A DNA stretch of 64,000 nucleotides from BQJU01 sp964015035. Its GTDB lineage: Bacteria > Bacteroidota > Bacteroidia > Chitinophagales > Saprospiraceae. How positions within the stretch are numbered: the first letter of the stretch is position 1; the number at the start of each line of letters is the position of its first letter. The position numbers and the translations under genes were made by a program. Shown in pieces: positions 36,101-45,268 of this stretch. The notes below the pieces were generated by a model that worked only from the letters and a program-made list of their open reading frames with translations, was not told where the DNA came from and did no database searches. The stretch spans positions 1-64,000 of the forward strand of contig CAXHCA010000010.1 of NCBI GenBank assembly GCA_964015035.1, given 5' to 3'.

Positions 36101-39100
36101 TTGACAGCATGACCAGCGAGGTGCCGGCCGGCCTGTATTCCAGACACAACGATGACGATATGTTATTTGGTCCTCAGTACCGAGGCTGGGGCCAATTTGG
36201 GTACAACGGCAATCGGGAACGGGCTCAAATGCCCATCATGGAAGACCTACTGATGATTCCGGAAATTGAGATCGACTCCTCTGAATTGGAGGATATTGAA
36301 GATGCTGACGATCTGGGCAGTTTTGGCGATCCCACCCAAGCCGATTTCATTCTCTTTTACGCCGATCCCAAAACCCAATCCTGGCGAGGCTATGATGACC
36401 TCACTTATTTACAGGCCGATCTGATTAGCAGTTCCCGCATGGGAGAAGACGATATTCTCTTGACTCCAGCTTCCAGTTCGGGAGTAGGAGCCAGTGCTCC
36501 CAATTTGATTACCCAAGCAAAAATTCACGCCGTTGCCGGTGGCCTTTCGGCAGGGCCGGGGAGCCTTGGTGCCAGCCACGCCTGGAATGATACCAAAAGC
36601 ATCCTGGACGTGCTGGATTTCAACGGCGACGACTACCCCGACGTAGTGAGTGAAACCAAAATTCAATATACCGATTCTCGCGGTGGGCTTTTGGCCGAAG
36701 CGGTTCCCTACAGTTTTAACAACCATGAATCCCATAGCGAAGCAACGGGTGTCACGCTGGGAGGCTCATTTGTCAATTCCAGTCCAAGTAATGCCGGTGA
36801 CTCCAGTGGCAAAGGTTCCAACCGCCGCAGTTCCAAAGTAAAATCTACCGTCAAAAAATCAGGTAGTAAGTCGCAGGCCGCCACGCGTTCCGCCAAGACA
36901 GGAGCAGGTATCAGCGGCAATTTCACTACAGACAATGACGAAACGGAGCATTCATGGCTTGACATCAATGGGGATGGGCTGGTCGACAAGTTGTACAAAG
37001 ATGGCCGGGTGGCGCTCAATTACGGCTATCGTTTCGGGCCGTTAGAAAACTGGGGTTTTGCCGATATCCGCAAAGGCGTAAGTATGGATTATGGAGGTGG
37101 CTTTGGTATTAATTACGCCAATAATAGTATTGCTGCGGGCGTGAGCATGTCGCGTACCGACAATCATTCGACCTCCGGTTTTCAGGACGTCAACGGGGAT
37201 GGTTTGATTGATCGGGTGCGTTGGGACGATACCAATGTTTGGGTGAGTTTAAACACCGGGACCAGCTTTGCTTCAGAAATTCGTTGGGCCGGCGCTGAAC
37301 GCCTGGACGAAGGCGATGCCACGGCCGAATCTGCCAATGCAGCTTTCACCATTTGCATTCCAATCTTTTTCGTGCGTATTTGCATCAATCCAAGTGCCAA
37401 TATTGGTCAGGGAGTGAGCCGTATTTTAACCGAGATGAGCGATGTCGATGGTGATGGCTACCCCGATCAATTGCGCTCCGGGTCAGACGGCGAATTGAAG
37501 GTCAAAGCCTCTACCATTGGGCGCACCAATTTATTGCGGGAAGTACAGCGGCCATTGGGCGGTCGTTACTCCATTGACTACACTTTGACCGGTAATGATG
37601 TGGGGCTGCCTTACGGCAAATGGGTCATGAATAGCGTGGCCATCAATGATGGATTTCCTGGCGACGGGGCAGATGTCATGAAGAGCCGGTTCCGGTATAG
37701 TGACGGCTTCCAGGGTCGGCATGAAAGAGAATTTTATGGATTTGGCATGGTCCAGGAAGACCAATTGGATACCGAAAATGGAGATGCCCTTTACCGCAGT
37801 TATGTTTCCCGATATGATCATGCTAATTATTACCGAAAAGGCCTGCTGCTGTCCGAACAGGTGCAAGATGCTGCGGGCAGGAAGTTCACAGAAACCCAAT
37901 ACAAATATACCTTAAAAGATGTCGAGACCGGTAGCGACCTCCCCCCTGCCTTAGCCCAAAGCGATATCGGAACAGCCTTCCCGGCAATGGTAGAAACCAC
38001 TCATTTGTATTACGAAGGGGATTCATCTCTAGTGATGCAAAGTCGAATGACTTACCAGTATAATCAATATGGAAATGTGACGGTAACCACCGATTATGGC
38101 AATGGCAATACTGACGACTTAAAAACCACCACCATTACCTACCACGAACCGGATGGCATCTACCTGAAAAATATTCCCCAAACGGAGGAAATCACAGGCT
38201 CCAGCGGCATTTTTCGTCAACAAAGTACCGAAATTGATGATCGAGGGAATGTGCTTTTCCTACATCGACACCTCGCCGATGGCAGCAGCGCAGATTCGGA
38301 TATGACCTATGATGAATTTGGCAACTTGACCAGTATCACCAATCCACCCAATGAAGCCGGACAGCGCCTGGTATACAGTTTCACCTATGATCAAGATTTG
38401 CACACCTACCTGGAGCAAACAGCGGACAGCTATGGCTATATCTCCACAAGTATCCATGAGCCAGTCTTTGGAAATCTATTAGAGAACACCGACATTAATG
38501 GCCAGCGGACCACCTACACCTGGGATGATCGCGGTAGAATACGGAGTATTACCCGGCCTTACGAAATTGTTGACGGGCAGCCATTTTCCATCGATTTTAC
38601 GTACAATACAGCAAGCGTTCCCGCTTATGCCAAGGCACGCCACTTCGATCCGGAGCATGGAACAACCATTGATATTCTAGAATTTGTCGATGGCCTGGGG
38701 CGTGCCATACAAAATAAAAAAACCACAGCCCTATTCACCGGTCCGGAACAAGATGATCAACTCGTTATGGCCGTTTCCGGAGCCGATTTTTACGATGCTT
38801 TCGGAAGGGCGGTACGGAGCTATTATCCAGGTACAACGCCAATGGATTCAGCCGAGACTTTTAGTGACTACGTTGATCCCGTGCCTCCAACGCTAACCAC
38901 CTACGACATTTTGGACCGTCACCTAAGCATCACCCTGCCCGATGGGTCGGAAAGTCATTATGAATACCGCATTGCTGCGAATCAGACCGGACAACCAGGT
39001 CTTTTGGCGTCGCTTTATGATGCGTTGGGCAATCAAAGAGATACCTATAAAGATGTCCGTAGTAGAACCACCGCATTGGTAGAACACGGTCCCGATGGCC

Positions 39101-41658
39101 CGATCTGGACGACTTTCCACTATAATGCCTTGGACGAACTCACAACGACTACCGATCAAGAAGGTAATGAAATCACCTATCAGTATGATCAGTTGGGGCG
39201 TATGATTCAATTGCGTCATCCAGACGAAGGCCTTACGGAAAAACACTACGATCCTGCCGGTAATCTCGTGAAAGTAGTTACCGCCAATATCCGGGCAACG
39301 GTTCCCAATGAGGGAGCCATTCATTACACCTACGAATTTGAACGATTGGCGCAGGTAGATTATCCCAAAAACGTGCAAAATCAGGTCAAATTCCATTACG
39401 GGGGACCTGATGCCGAGTACCATCGCACTGGGCGCATTTGGCTGCGGGAGGATGCCAGCGGTGGTGCCGAATTCTTCTTCGACAGACAAGGAGCCATCAC
39501 GAAAACCATCCGGACGTTGTTGATCAACGAAGCCAATGTTAGGACCTTTGTCTGGGAGGCGGAGTATGACACCTGGGGCCGCATTCAACAGATGGTTTAT
39601 CCCGATGGCGAGGTGGTCAATTACCACTACAACCGCGCCGGTGATTTGCAGCAAATGGATGGAGACAAGCTGAGTCGCCATTACGATTATGTCAAACAAA
39701 TGGGTTATGACAAATTTGGAGACCGGGTGTACTTAAGCTATGGCAATGGCACCACGACCACCTACGAATATCAGCCAGATCGTCGTAGGTTAAACCGGCT
39801 GCAAGTGCGATCTGCCAGCGGCTCCACGCTTCTGAATGCAGCGTATAGTTTCGATGCCATGAGCAACGTGACTTTGATTCGCAATACCGCACCCGCTGAA
39901 AACATTGGTGGCTCCGGTGAACAACAATTTGCCTATGACGAGCTGTACCGCCTAATGGAAGCCACCGGCACCTGGCAGGGGAAGGATCGACAAGAAGATT
40001 ATACGCTGTTGATGGGTTATGACAACCTCAACAATGTACGACAGAAGACCCAAATTCACCGCCGCAATGGGGAAGAAGTAAGTGCCAACACCTTTGAGGT
40101 TAACTTTGAATACGATGGACGCCCGCATGCCCCTTCCAAAGTGGGAGGCAAGACCTTCGATACCGACGCCAATGGCAATCAACTTGGCTATCGGGGCGAA
40201 GCGGCCAGTTACACCTACCGCCAGCAGATTTGGGACGAGGAAAACCGGTTGGTGGGGGTTTCAGACAATGGCTACATCAGCCAGTATACCTACGATGCCA
40301 ATAGCCAGCGGGCCATCAAGAGCCACGGCGGCATGCAAGGCGTTTTTGTGGATGGCGCTCCTGCCGGAGCCATTAACCACAAGGACAATTACACCGCTTA
40401 CGTCAGTCCATTTATGACTGCGGAGGAGGACGGATTTACCAAGCACTATTATGTGGAAGGAGAACGCATCCTCAGCAAACGAGGCACAGGCCAGTTCAAT
40501 AATAAATTTTGGCCCAGTCGCGGCATCACAGCAGGGGGATTTAATTATACCTTACGCCTACAACAATTGGTTGAATCCTTACGGCAATACTACACCGCCC
40601 TGGGCATCCCTCCCGGTCCGCCCACCATGCCCGGATATTACGGTCAACCCGAATACACTGGCAACCCGCTCAGTATTCCAGTAAATAATAGTCCGTATTT
40701 GTCTACTCCTATCGGCTGGCCTGGCCCTGCTGGTCCACCAGATCCTGATGGCCCTCCAGGGCCGCCAACCTGGTTTGCCGATAGCTTAAGTAATGCCAAT
40801 GTTGGTGGAGGATACGGTTTTGAAGGCTCCGGCGCATTTCCCGAGGTCGAGCAGTTCTATTATCATACCGACCATTTGGGCAGCAGCGCCTACATTACTG
40901 ATTATAGCGGTGAAGTCAGACAGCATACCCAGTATTTCCCGACCGGTCAGGTATTTGTCGCCGAAACTACTACGGAAACAACACAACCTTATCTATTTAA
41001 CGGCAAGGAATTCGACACCGAGGCCGGCCTATACTATTACGGCGGTCGCTACTACGATGCCACCCATAGTCTTTGGCAAAGTGTGGATCCGCTGGCCACA
41101 GATTATACTCAGTGGAGCCCGTATGCCTATACCTTTCAGAATCCGGTTTCCTTTATCGACGAAAATGGCTGGGAGGGAGAATTGCCCGGAGGATTAAAGA
41201 TTGTTAAGCGAAAGCGTCGCCCCATCCACCAAAATACGACGGCCACCCCCCGTACGGGCACATCTACTTCGACCATTATCTGGCCTCCTAACCAAGGTTT
41301 CACCGGCCATGACACACATTGGGAGATTATTCCGGCAGGAACTGTACTTTCCCGTTTTGGCTATGAACGCGGCACCTATCTTTCTCCCAAAGGTGTACCA
41401 TATGAAGAAAGAGCCTTGGCGCCCGGCACCCTACAGACCAAGCCCTATTATGAATACGAAGTAGTGGAACCTATCTGGGTAAAGAAAGGAACCGTTGCCC
41501 CCTGGTTTAACCAAAAAGGCGGTGGCATTCAACTCAAACTGGCCAAGGGAGAAAATGTGGAAGTACTCATCGAACAAAATAAATTGAAACGCACCTTACA
41601 ACGTAAACCCTTGCGGGAACGCCGTCAAAGGCGACCAACTCGGCAGCGGATTAATTAG
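33172..41658 (+). CDS. SpvB/TcdB/RHS polymorphic toxin with C-terminal TNT NADase domain
   Basis: This is a 2828-residue protein. A short N-terminal hydrophobic anchor (YIFLGLIIFFNWWLL) leads to an SpvB domain (about 105-300: FPLKLPQGRQGMQPNLAITY). FG-GAP/VCBS motifs such as DINGDGLPD occur near 480, 1150, 1265, 1340 and 1425, then a TcdB-middle-like segment (about 1460-1530: YSIDYTLTGNDVG, EFYGFGMV) and many YD/RHS repeats to about 2500. The RHS core is at about 2560-2640 (YYHTDHLGSSAYITD ... GGRYYDATHSLWQSVDPL), preceded by a Pro/Gly-rich insert. The tail (about 2705-2800) matches the tuberculosis necrotizing toxin fold: R2728, Y2736, R2747 and Q2787 sit at key positions. It probably hydrolyses NAD+ in a target cell. 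No immunity gene is recognised. Confidence 0.9.
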   Translation: MRLKYIFLGLIIFFNWWLLDGNSYFYHFFTKQPPKTETKVLPEKPTTQLQTLVQEPTTDPDSPMPDVTGMPAHLTNHIEDLQAPDPTEGIILLPPPAANSRGTAETDFPLKLPQGRQGMQPNLAITYSSEGSNDWLGLGWNLQLPAITIDTRWGVPRFDAEDETETYLLNGEQLSPVAHRGPIRPRGSEQVFHKRVEGPFSQIIRHGDGPSNYWWEIRDIDGSLHYYGGHPNSGILENAILRDPSGNIAHWALTESRDVHDNFMHYHYSTVTDNGLTSSSVLGYQLYPDHLTYTGHGTEEGPFVVTFIRDRQLGESRRKDVQIDARLGLKMVTADLLRRIEIRMNEAIVRSYELTYQEGAFFKTLLASIREIDRNGEVFYQHDFDYYDDVRSGGSYQPFIGEENWDIAPDQVEVDFVNPVPLFEGKTSALGGSSSNSFVAGSAATVGPIGSLASKEFTVGGNFALGNSSAEGLIAFVDINGDGLPDKVFKEANALWYRRNLAGNNGNTGFGPKRPISGIQQFSTIKTSITSFGFEANVTPVFVGYDNTTMKSTTECYFSDFNGDELMDIAYRGRVYFNHINTEGDPVFTLSSADTPSPITPGEPLDGDLISFDPAEQEMLIDQTPLHDVVRSWEAPFTGVISIDAPVRLLEDTSLEGQTYSRNDGVRVAIQHNGNSLWSTDIAPDNFNPVTPNNVNAVFVNRGDYVYFRVQSIFDGAYDQVHWDPIINYPQLDQELIDANNKPVYRFHASEDFLLSSEQNVVLPLNGTIRIEGNFSKPLTTDSLQLYILKNTNEFIYAQTFAWDAIVDQPIVLEDINVAENDELRFLIRSNTNIDWPAISWMPLLYYTAAADGSAVTNAAGEPIFSFCPSVDYRMYAKTWKAPSRWIAPDSLPLTVGLPQDFANDGNLPDGYVTLSVKGFSRLYAKTYFEVSNGQLPSLPPITTDSLEAGDTLFIEYHTLTYDLGVALQGINAAVTFDSMTSEVPAGLYSRHNDDDMLFGPQYRGWGQFGYNGNRERAQMPIMEDLLMIPEIEIDSSELEDIEDADDLGSFGDPTQADFILFYADPKTQSWRGYDDLTYLQADLISSSRMGEDDILLTPASSSGVGASAPNLITQAKIHAVAGGLSAGPGSLGASHAWNDTKSILDVLDFNGDDYPDVVSETKIQYTDSRGGLLAEAVPYSFNNHESHSEATGVTLGGSFVNSSPSNAGDSSGKGSNRRSSKVKSTVKKSGSKSQAATRSAKTGAGISGNFTTDNDETEHSWLDINGDGLVDKLYKDGRVALNYGYRFGPLENWGFADIRKGVSMDYGGGFGINYANNSIAAGVSMSRTDNHSTSGFQDVNGDGLIDRVRWDDTNVWVSLNTGTSFASEIRWAGAERLDEGDATAESANAAFTICIPIFFVRICINPSANIGQGVSRILTEMSDVDGDGYPDQLRSGSDGELKVKASTIGRTNLLREVQRPLGGRYSIDYTLTGNDVGLPYGKWVMNSVAINDGFPGDGADVMKSRFRYSDGFQGRHEREFYGFGMVQEDQLDTENGDALYRSYVSRYDHANYYRKGLLLSEQVQDAAGRKFTETQYKYTLKDVETGSDLPPALAQSDIGTAFPAMVETTHLYYEGDSSLVMQSRMTYQYNQYGNVTVTTDYGNGNTDDLKTTTITYHEPDGIYLKNIPQTEEITGSSGIFRQQSTEIDDRGNVLFLHRHLADGSSADSDMTYDEFGNLTSITNPPNEAGQRLVYSFTYDQDLHTYLEQTADSYGYISTSIHEPVFGNLLENTDINGQRTTYTWDDRGRIRSITRPYEIVDGQPFSIDFTYNTASVPAYAKARHFDPEHGTTIDILEFVDGLGRAIQNKKTTALFTGPEQDDQLVMAVSGADFYDAFGRAVRSYYPGTTPMDSAETFSDYVDPVPPTLTTYDILDRHLSITLPDGSESHYEYRIAANQTGQPGLLASLYDALGNQRDTYKDVRSRTTALVEHGPDGPIWTTFHYNALDELTTTTDQEGNEITYQYDQLGRMIQLRHPDEGLTEKHYDPAGNLVKVVTANIRATVPNEGAIHYTYEFERLAQVDYPKNVQNQVKFHYGGPDAEYHRTGRIWLREDASGGAEFFFDRQGAITKTIRTLLINEANVRTFVWEAEYDTWGRIQQMVYPDGEVVNYHYNRAGDLQQMDGDKLSRHYDYVKQMGYDKFGDRVYLSYGNGTTTTYEYQPDRRRLNRLQVRSASGSTLLNAAYSFDAMSNVTLIRNTAPAENIGGSGEQQFAYDELYRLMEATGTWQGKDRQEDYTLLMGYDNLNNVRQKTQIHRRNGEEVSANTFEVNFEYDGRPHAPSKVGGKTFDTDANGNQLGYRGEAASYTYRQQIWDEENRLVGVSDNGYISQYTYDANSQRAIKSHGGMQGVFVDGAPAGAINHKDNYTAYVSPFMTAEEDGFTKHYYVEGERILSKRGTGQFNNKFWPSRGITAGGFNYTLRLQQLVESLRQYYTALGIPPGPPTMPGYYGQPEYTGNPLSIPVNNSPYLSTPIGWPGPAGPPDPDGPPGPPTWFADSLSNANVGGGYGFEGSGAFPEVEQFYYHTDHLGSSAYITDYSGEVRQHTQYFPTGQVFVAETTTETTQPYLFNGKEFDTEAGLYYYGGRYYDATHSLWQSVDPLATDYTQWSPYAYTFQNPVSFIDENGWEGELPGGLKIVKRKRRPIHQNTTATPRTGTSTSTIIWPPNQGFTGHDTHWEIIPAGTVLSRFGYERGTYLSPKGVPYEERALAPGTLQTKPYYEYEVVEPIWVKKGTVAPWFNQKGGGIQLKLAKGENVEVLIEQNKLKRTLQRKPLRERRQRRPTRQRIN

Positions 41659-41663
41659 CGGGA

Positions 41664-41712
41664 GAAACAGGAGTCAGACCAATAGACGGTTAGGATTTGG
41701 CTCCTGTTTTCA
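41664..41712 (+). terminator. Rho-independent terminator of the RHS toxin gene
   Basis: GAAACAGGAGTCA (41664-41676) pairs with TGGCTCCTGTTTT (41698-41710) with two G-U pairs; the 3' arm itself ends in a T-run. It lies 6 bases after the stop. Confidence 0.7.
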
Positions 41713-41770
41713 GCACCTTTGCCTTCTTAAATTGTAATTGTCGCTGATATAGAGTAACTTTGAAAAAGTT

Positions 41771-42676
41771 ATGAAAAGAACGTTCCTCCTCCTTATCATC
41801 TCTTTTTTCTCTACAGGTATTTCATTCGGTCAGCAACCACTGACCAGCACACCCATAAAATTGGTGAAAGGCCTGATTTTCTTTGAATTACGCATCAATG
41901 ATTCTCAAAAATTAAATTTCCTGTTTGATTCAGGTGCCGGGGTTTCTGTCCTCGATAGTGCAGCGGCCAAGAAAGTGAATTTGACCATTTCCGGACCTTC
42001 CCGGGTTGGCACCTCCAGTGGGGTTGTCACCACCCAATCTTCTGTCAATAATACCCTCACGATTGAAGACTTAGAGATTAAGGGTATTTCTTTTGAAATA
42101 CTATCTCTTACTCACCTTTCCAAGTATTTTAAAATCCCGATTGCCGGCATTATTGGTTATGATCTATTTAGCCGATTTGTCGTCGAAACCAACATTGATT
42201 TACTCAGAATGAAAATTTATGATGCCGATTCTTATGAAACCAATGACCGGGATGTAGCGTTACCAATGATCTCCTTTGATCACAATAAAATTGGCATCGA
42301 GGTTATCCTTACAGACGATGAAGAACGGGAAATCACGCTACCTTTAACGATTGACACTGCTTCCGACGACTATTTATGGCTCTTTCCGCAAGCCCACTCC
42401 CAATATGATTTTCTGGGAAAAAGAAAACGCAAAGCAGTCAAAGGATTTTCTGCCAGCCCGTCCGTGTTTACCAATTATAAAGGCAAAGTAAGAGCTGTCT
42501 CTTTCGGTGGCAAAACCTGGAAAAAGGTAATGACCACCTTCGCCGTGGGAGAAATCAGTGTGGCCGCTTTTCAAGATAGCCAATCCAATGGTTTGATTGG
42601 GCAAAATCTATTACTGGATTTTAATGTGATTTACGATTATAAACACCACCGGGTGTTTTTGCAGCAGCGCAGATAA
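41771..42676 (+). CDS. Retropepsin-like aspartic protease
   Basis: A 301-residue protein with a signal peptide (STGISFGQ, cleavage near 20). Two pepsin-like lobes are visible: FLFDSGAGVSVLDSAAA with catalytic-type D53-S-G, and a second lobe with LTIDTASDDYLWLFP where the usual DTG reads DTA. The Ile-Gly segments IIGYDLFSRF and LIGQNLLLDFNVIYDY are the family's hydrophobic-Gly motifs following each lobe. It would act in the periplasm. Because the second active site is altered it may have reduced activity. It follows the toxin terminator and has its own promoter region, so there is no direct evidence that it is an immunity protein. Confidence 0.8.
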   Translation: MKRTFLLLIISFFSTGISFGQQPLTSTPIKLVKGLIFFELRINDSQKLNFLFDSGAGVSVLDSAAAKKVNLTISGPSRVGTSSGVVTTQSSVNNTLTIEDLEIKGISFEILSLTHLSKYFKIPIAGIIGYDLFSRFVVETNIDLLRMKIYDADSYETNDRDVALPMISFDHNKIGIEVILTDDEEREITLPLTIDTASDDYLWLFPQAHSQYDFLGKRKRKAVKGFSASPSVFTNYKGKVRAVSFGGKTWKKVMTTFAVGEISVAAFQDSQSNGLIGQNLLLDFNVIYDYKHHRVFLQQRR

Positions 42677-42731
42677 TCTTTCCTAATCTCCAATCTAGGA
42701 GAATTTTAATACATTTGAGAAAAAACGACCC

Positions 42732-43691
42732 ATGCCAGCCAAACCAAACTTCTACGATCAACTACAACTCCCCGTTGTTGCGGCACCGATGTTTCTCATT
42801 TCCGGACCAAAATTGGTTTTAGAATGTTGCAAAAACGGGATAGTAGGCACCTTTCCGGCCCTTAATCAGCGCAGCACTGAAGGCTTTGAAGCATGGCTTT
42901 TGGAAATTAAAGCTGGTTTGGGCAATTCCAAGATTCCATATGGTGTCAATTTGATCGTACATCAGTCCAATCCAAGATTAGAGGCCGACCTCAAAATATG
43001 TGTCAAACACCAGGTCCCGCTGATCATCACCTCATTGGGAGCCGTCTCGGAAGTTGTTGACGCCGTGCATAGCTATGGTGGTCTGGTATACCATGATGTG
43101 ATCAATCGGCGGCATGCCGAAAAGGCGGTGGCTGCGGGTGTAGATGGGTTGATCTTGGTGTGTGCCGGAGCAGGTGGACATGCGGGCACCTTAAATCCAA
43201 TGGCTTTTACATCGGAAATTCGTAGCTTTTTTGATAAGACCATTCTCCTTTCCGGAAGCATCAGCAATGGCCGCGATATTGCCAGCGCCTTACAAATGGG
43301 AGCTGATCTGGCCTATATGGGCACTCGCTTCATCAACACCACCGAGAGCCAAGCAGATGAAGCCTACCAACAAATGATTATTGATAGTGGCGCCAACGAT
43401 ATTGTCTATACGGCTGCCGTCTCAGGTGTGAATGCCAACTTCCTGCGCCCCAGCCTAGAAGCGATGGGCATCACCAAAGAATTTTGGGACAAAAAAGCTA
43501 AAATCGATTTTGGAAAGGAATTGGATGCCGAACAAGCAGAGGCCAAAGCATGGAAAACCATTTGGTCGGCCGGCCAAGGGGTGACTGCCATCAATGATGT
43601 CCTGCCGGTAAATGACTTGGTCGCTCGGTTAAAAAGTGAATTTGTGGAAGCTATCCAGGAACAGAGCCAATACCTGGAAAAATTTGGCTAA
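42732..43691 (+). CDS. Nitronate monooxygenase (2-nitropropane dioxygenase family)
   Basis: This 319-residue FMN-binding TIM-barrel enzyme contains VVAAPMFLISGPKLV near the N-terminus, LVYHDVINRRHAEKAVAAG, the phosphate-binding GAGGHAGTLNPMAF (around 150), LSGSISNGRDIASALQMGAD and YMGTRFINTTES. The His in GGHAG is the presumed catalytic residue of the class. Members oxidise alkyl nitronates with O2 to carbonyls and nitrite, a detoxification of propionate-3-nitronate or similar. It is monocistronic, with an inverted-repeat element at its 3' side. Confidence 0.9.
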   Translation: MPAKPNFYDQLQLPVVAAPMFLISGPKLVLECCKNGIVGTFPALNQRSTEGFEAWLLEIKAGLGNSKIPYGVNLIVHQSNPRLEADLKICVKHQVPLIITSLGAVSEVVDAVHSYGGLVYHDVINRRHAEKAVAAGVDGLILVCAGAGGHAGTLNPMAFTSEIRSFFDKTILLSGSISNGRDIASALQMGADLAYMGTRFINTTESQADEAYQQMIIDSGANDIVYTAAVSGVNANFLRPSLEAMGITKEFWDKKAKIDFGKELDAEQAEAKAWKTIWSAGQGVTAINDVLPVNDLVARLKSEFVEAIQEQSQYLEKFG

Positions 43692-43748
43692 GTGCACGTT
43701 TGGAGGTCAAACTTTGGACTGCAAAAGCGCCACCTTCAAACATGTACT
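43690..43748. repeat. Short inverted-repeat element, copy 4
   Basis: The left arm AAGTGCACGTTTGGAGGT (43690-43707) is nearly complementary to ACCTTCAAACATGTACT (43732-43748), giving a 59-base hairpin with a short interior. It overlaps the stop codon of the nitronate monooxygenase gene and could serve as its terminator. Confidence 0.6.
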
Positions 43749-43802
43749 GATCTTCGCCGGATGACATAATCTTGCTACATTTGCACCTAAAATTTTCCAG
43801 CT

Positions 43803-44108
43803 ATGTTCATTTTACTGGTTTCTATTGTCATTGGGTTATTTGTCGCCATGTTGTTTGTCAACATCTACTTTAGAGTAAAAGTCCTAAAGAGTTATAAGGT
43901 TTTGGTACAAAACAAAGTAGAATTTGGCGCTGCGCACCTGTTTAATCGCCAAAAAATGGCGGATGAGATCTATCCTCGTTATCCCCACATGCGTAAGGAA
44001 ATCGAGACTTTTGTCAGCCACATGCAATATACTATTCGCATGGCTACCGTACTTATCGCGCTGATTACCTTATTTGGTGCGGTCTTAATGTATTACCGGG
44101 CAACGTAA
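43803..44108 (+). CDS. Small two-helix membrane protein, unknown
   Basis: A 101-residue protein with an N-terminal membrane helix (FILLVSIVIGLFVAMLFVNI) and a C-terminal one (MATVLIALITLFGAVLMYY), joined by a basic cytoplasmic-type loop containing RVKVLKSYKVLVQNKVEF and HMRKEIETFVSHMQY. The even spacing and ATG start support a real gene. No family is recognised. It is followed after ~160 bases by the dehydrogenase at 44267. Confidence 0.7.
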   Translation: MFILLVSIVIGLFVAMLFVNIYFRVKVLKSYKVLVQNKVEFGAAHLFNRQKMADEIYPRYPHMRKEIETFVSHMQYTIRMATVLIALITLFGAVLMYYRAT

Positions 44109-44266
44109 GCCCTATTCAGAGCGTTTCCCTTTGACGCTATCGAAACCAAAAAATCTAATTTTTCTTGTACTTTTGCCCGGTAGATAAAATTGACTTCCGG
44201 TACTTAAGGACCTAAAATGGCCTTGATTATCAAGTTGGTATTGTGGGTAATGAAAAAATCAGCATT

Positions 44267-45256
44267 ATGTTAAAAATTGGGGTTTTAGGCACTGGTCATT
44301 TGGGAAAAATTCACATCAAATGTATCCAAATGGCTACTGAGGCTTATGAATTGGTTGGTTTTTATGATCCTGATCCCACAACGGCGCAAAAGGTGGCCGA
44401 GGAATTTAAAATTCCCGCCTTTGACAGTGCCGAAGCACTGATGGATGCCGTAGAAGTGGTGGATATCGTCACCCCTACTACGGTGCATTTTGCCATGGCA
44501 ATGGAGGCCATTCAACGAGGCAAGCACCTATTCATTGAAAAGCCACTCACTCAAACAGTTGCGGAAGCAGAAGAATTGATTGCCAGGAGCCGCGAGAAAG
44601 GGGTGAAGGTACAAGTAGGACACGTTGAACGTTTTAATCCTGCACTTTTGGCACTGGGCGACATCCAACTGAATCCCATGTTTGTGGAAGCGCACCGCTT
44701 GGCCGTATTCAACCCACGCGGAACCGATGTATCGGTCATTTTAGACCTAATGATCCATGACTTAGACATTGTATTGAGCATGGTCAACTCGGAGGTCAAA
44801 GCAGTATATGCCAGTGGGGTAGCTGTGGTGAGTCAAAGCCCGGATATTGTCAATGCTCGTATTGAATTTGAAAATGGCTGTGTGGCCAATTTGACAGCCA
44901 GCCGCATCTCGCTCAAACAAATGCGCAAAGTGCGGTTATTCCAAAAGGACGCTTACATCAGCATGGATTTCCTTGATAAAAAAGCTCAGGTCATCCGCCT
45001 ATTCGAAGAAGGCATTGCCCCTAATCAGGAAGAACTACTAAAACTGGAAACCAATCTAGGCAATAAATACATTCATATCGATATGCCGGAAATCGAACCC
45101 GTCAATTCGATCAAAATGGAGTTGGAAACCTTTGCTTCCAGTATTGAAACGGGGCAGCGGCCGCGTGTGAGCATTGAAGATGGCTACCAGGCGCTGAAGT
45201 TGGCGCATCGCATTGCGGAGGAGGTGGAACGTCGCTCTGAAAACCTTTTGGTATAA
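44267..45256 (+). CDS. Gfo/Idh/MocA-family oxidoreductase
   Basis: 329 residues from the ATG at 44267 (MLKIGVLGTGHLGKIHIKCI); a longer frame begins at 44243 but adds residues before the Rossmann strand. Motifs are GTGHLG (nucleotide loop), VDIVTPTTVHFAMAM, FIEKPLTQT with the family Lys-Pro, VGHVERFNPA and the C-terminal domain LDLMIHDLDIVLSMV with the catalytic-type His. Such enzymes oxidise or reduce sugars or inositol with NAD(P). Placement upstream of a sugar-phosphate transferase suggests nucleotide-sugar modification for polysaccharide, an inference from context. Confidence 0.88.
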   Translation: MLKIGVLGTGHLGKIHIKCIQMATEAYELVGFYDPDPTTAQKVAEEFKIPAFDSAEALMDAVEVVDIVTPTTVHFAMAMEAIQRGKHLFIEKPLTQTVAEAEELIARSREKGVKVQVGHVERFNPALLALGDIQLNPMFVEAHRLAVFNPRGTDVSVILDLMIHDLDIVLSMVNSEVKAVYASGVAVVSQSPDIVNARIEFENGCVANLTASRISLKQMRKVRLFQKDAYISMDFLDKKAQVIRLFEEGIAPNQEELLKLETNLGNKYIHIDMPEIEPVNSIKMELETFASSIETGQRPRVSIEDGYQALKLAHRIAEEVERRSENLLV

Positions 45257-45268
45257 AATATTTAAGCT

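Noticed and set aside
38923..39699. 258-residue minus-strand frame inside the RHS repeats
   Set aside because: Arises from repeat codon bias on the opposite strand; no start context or domain supports it.
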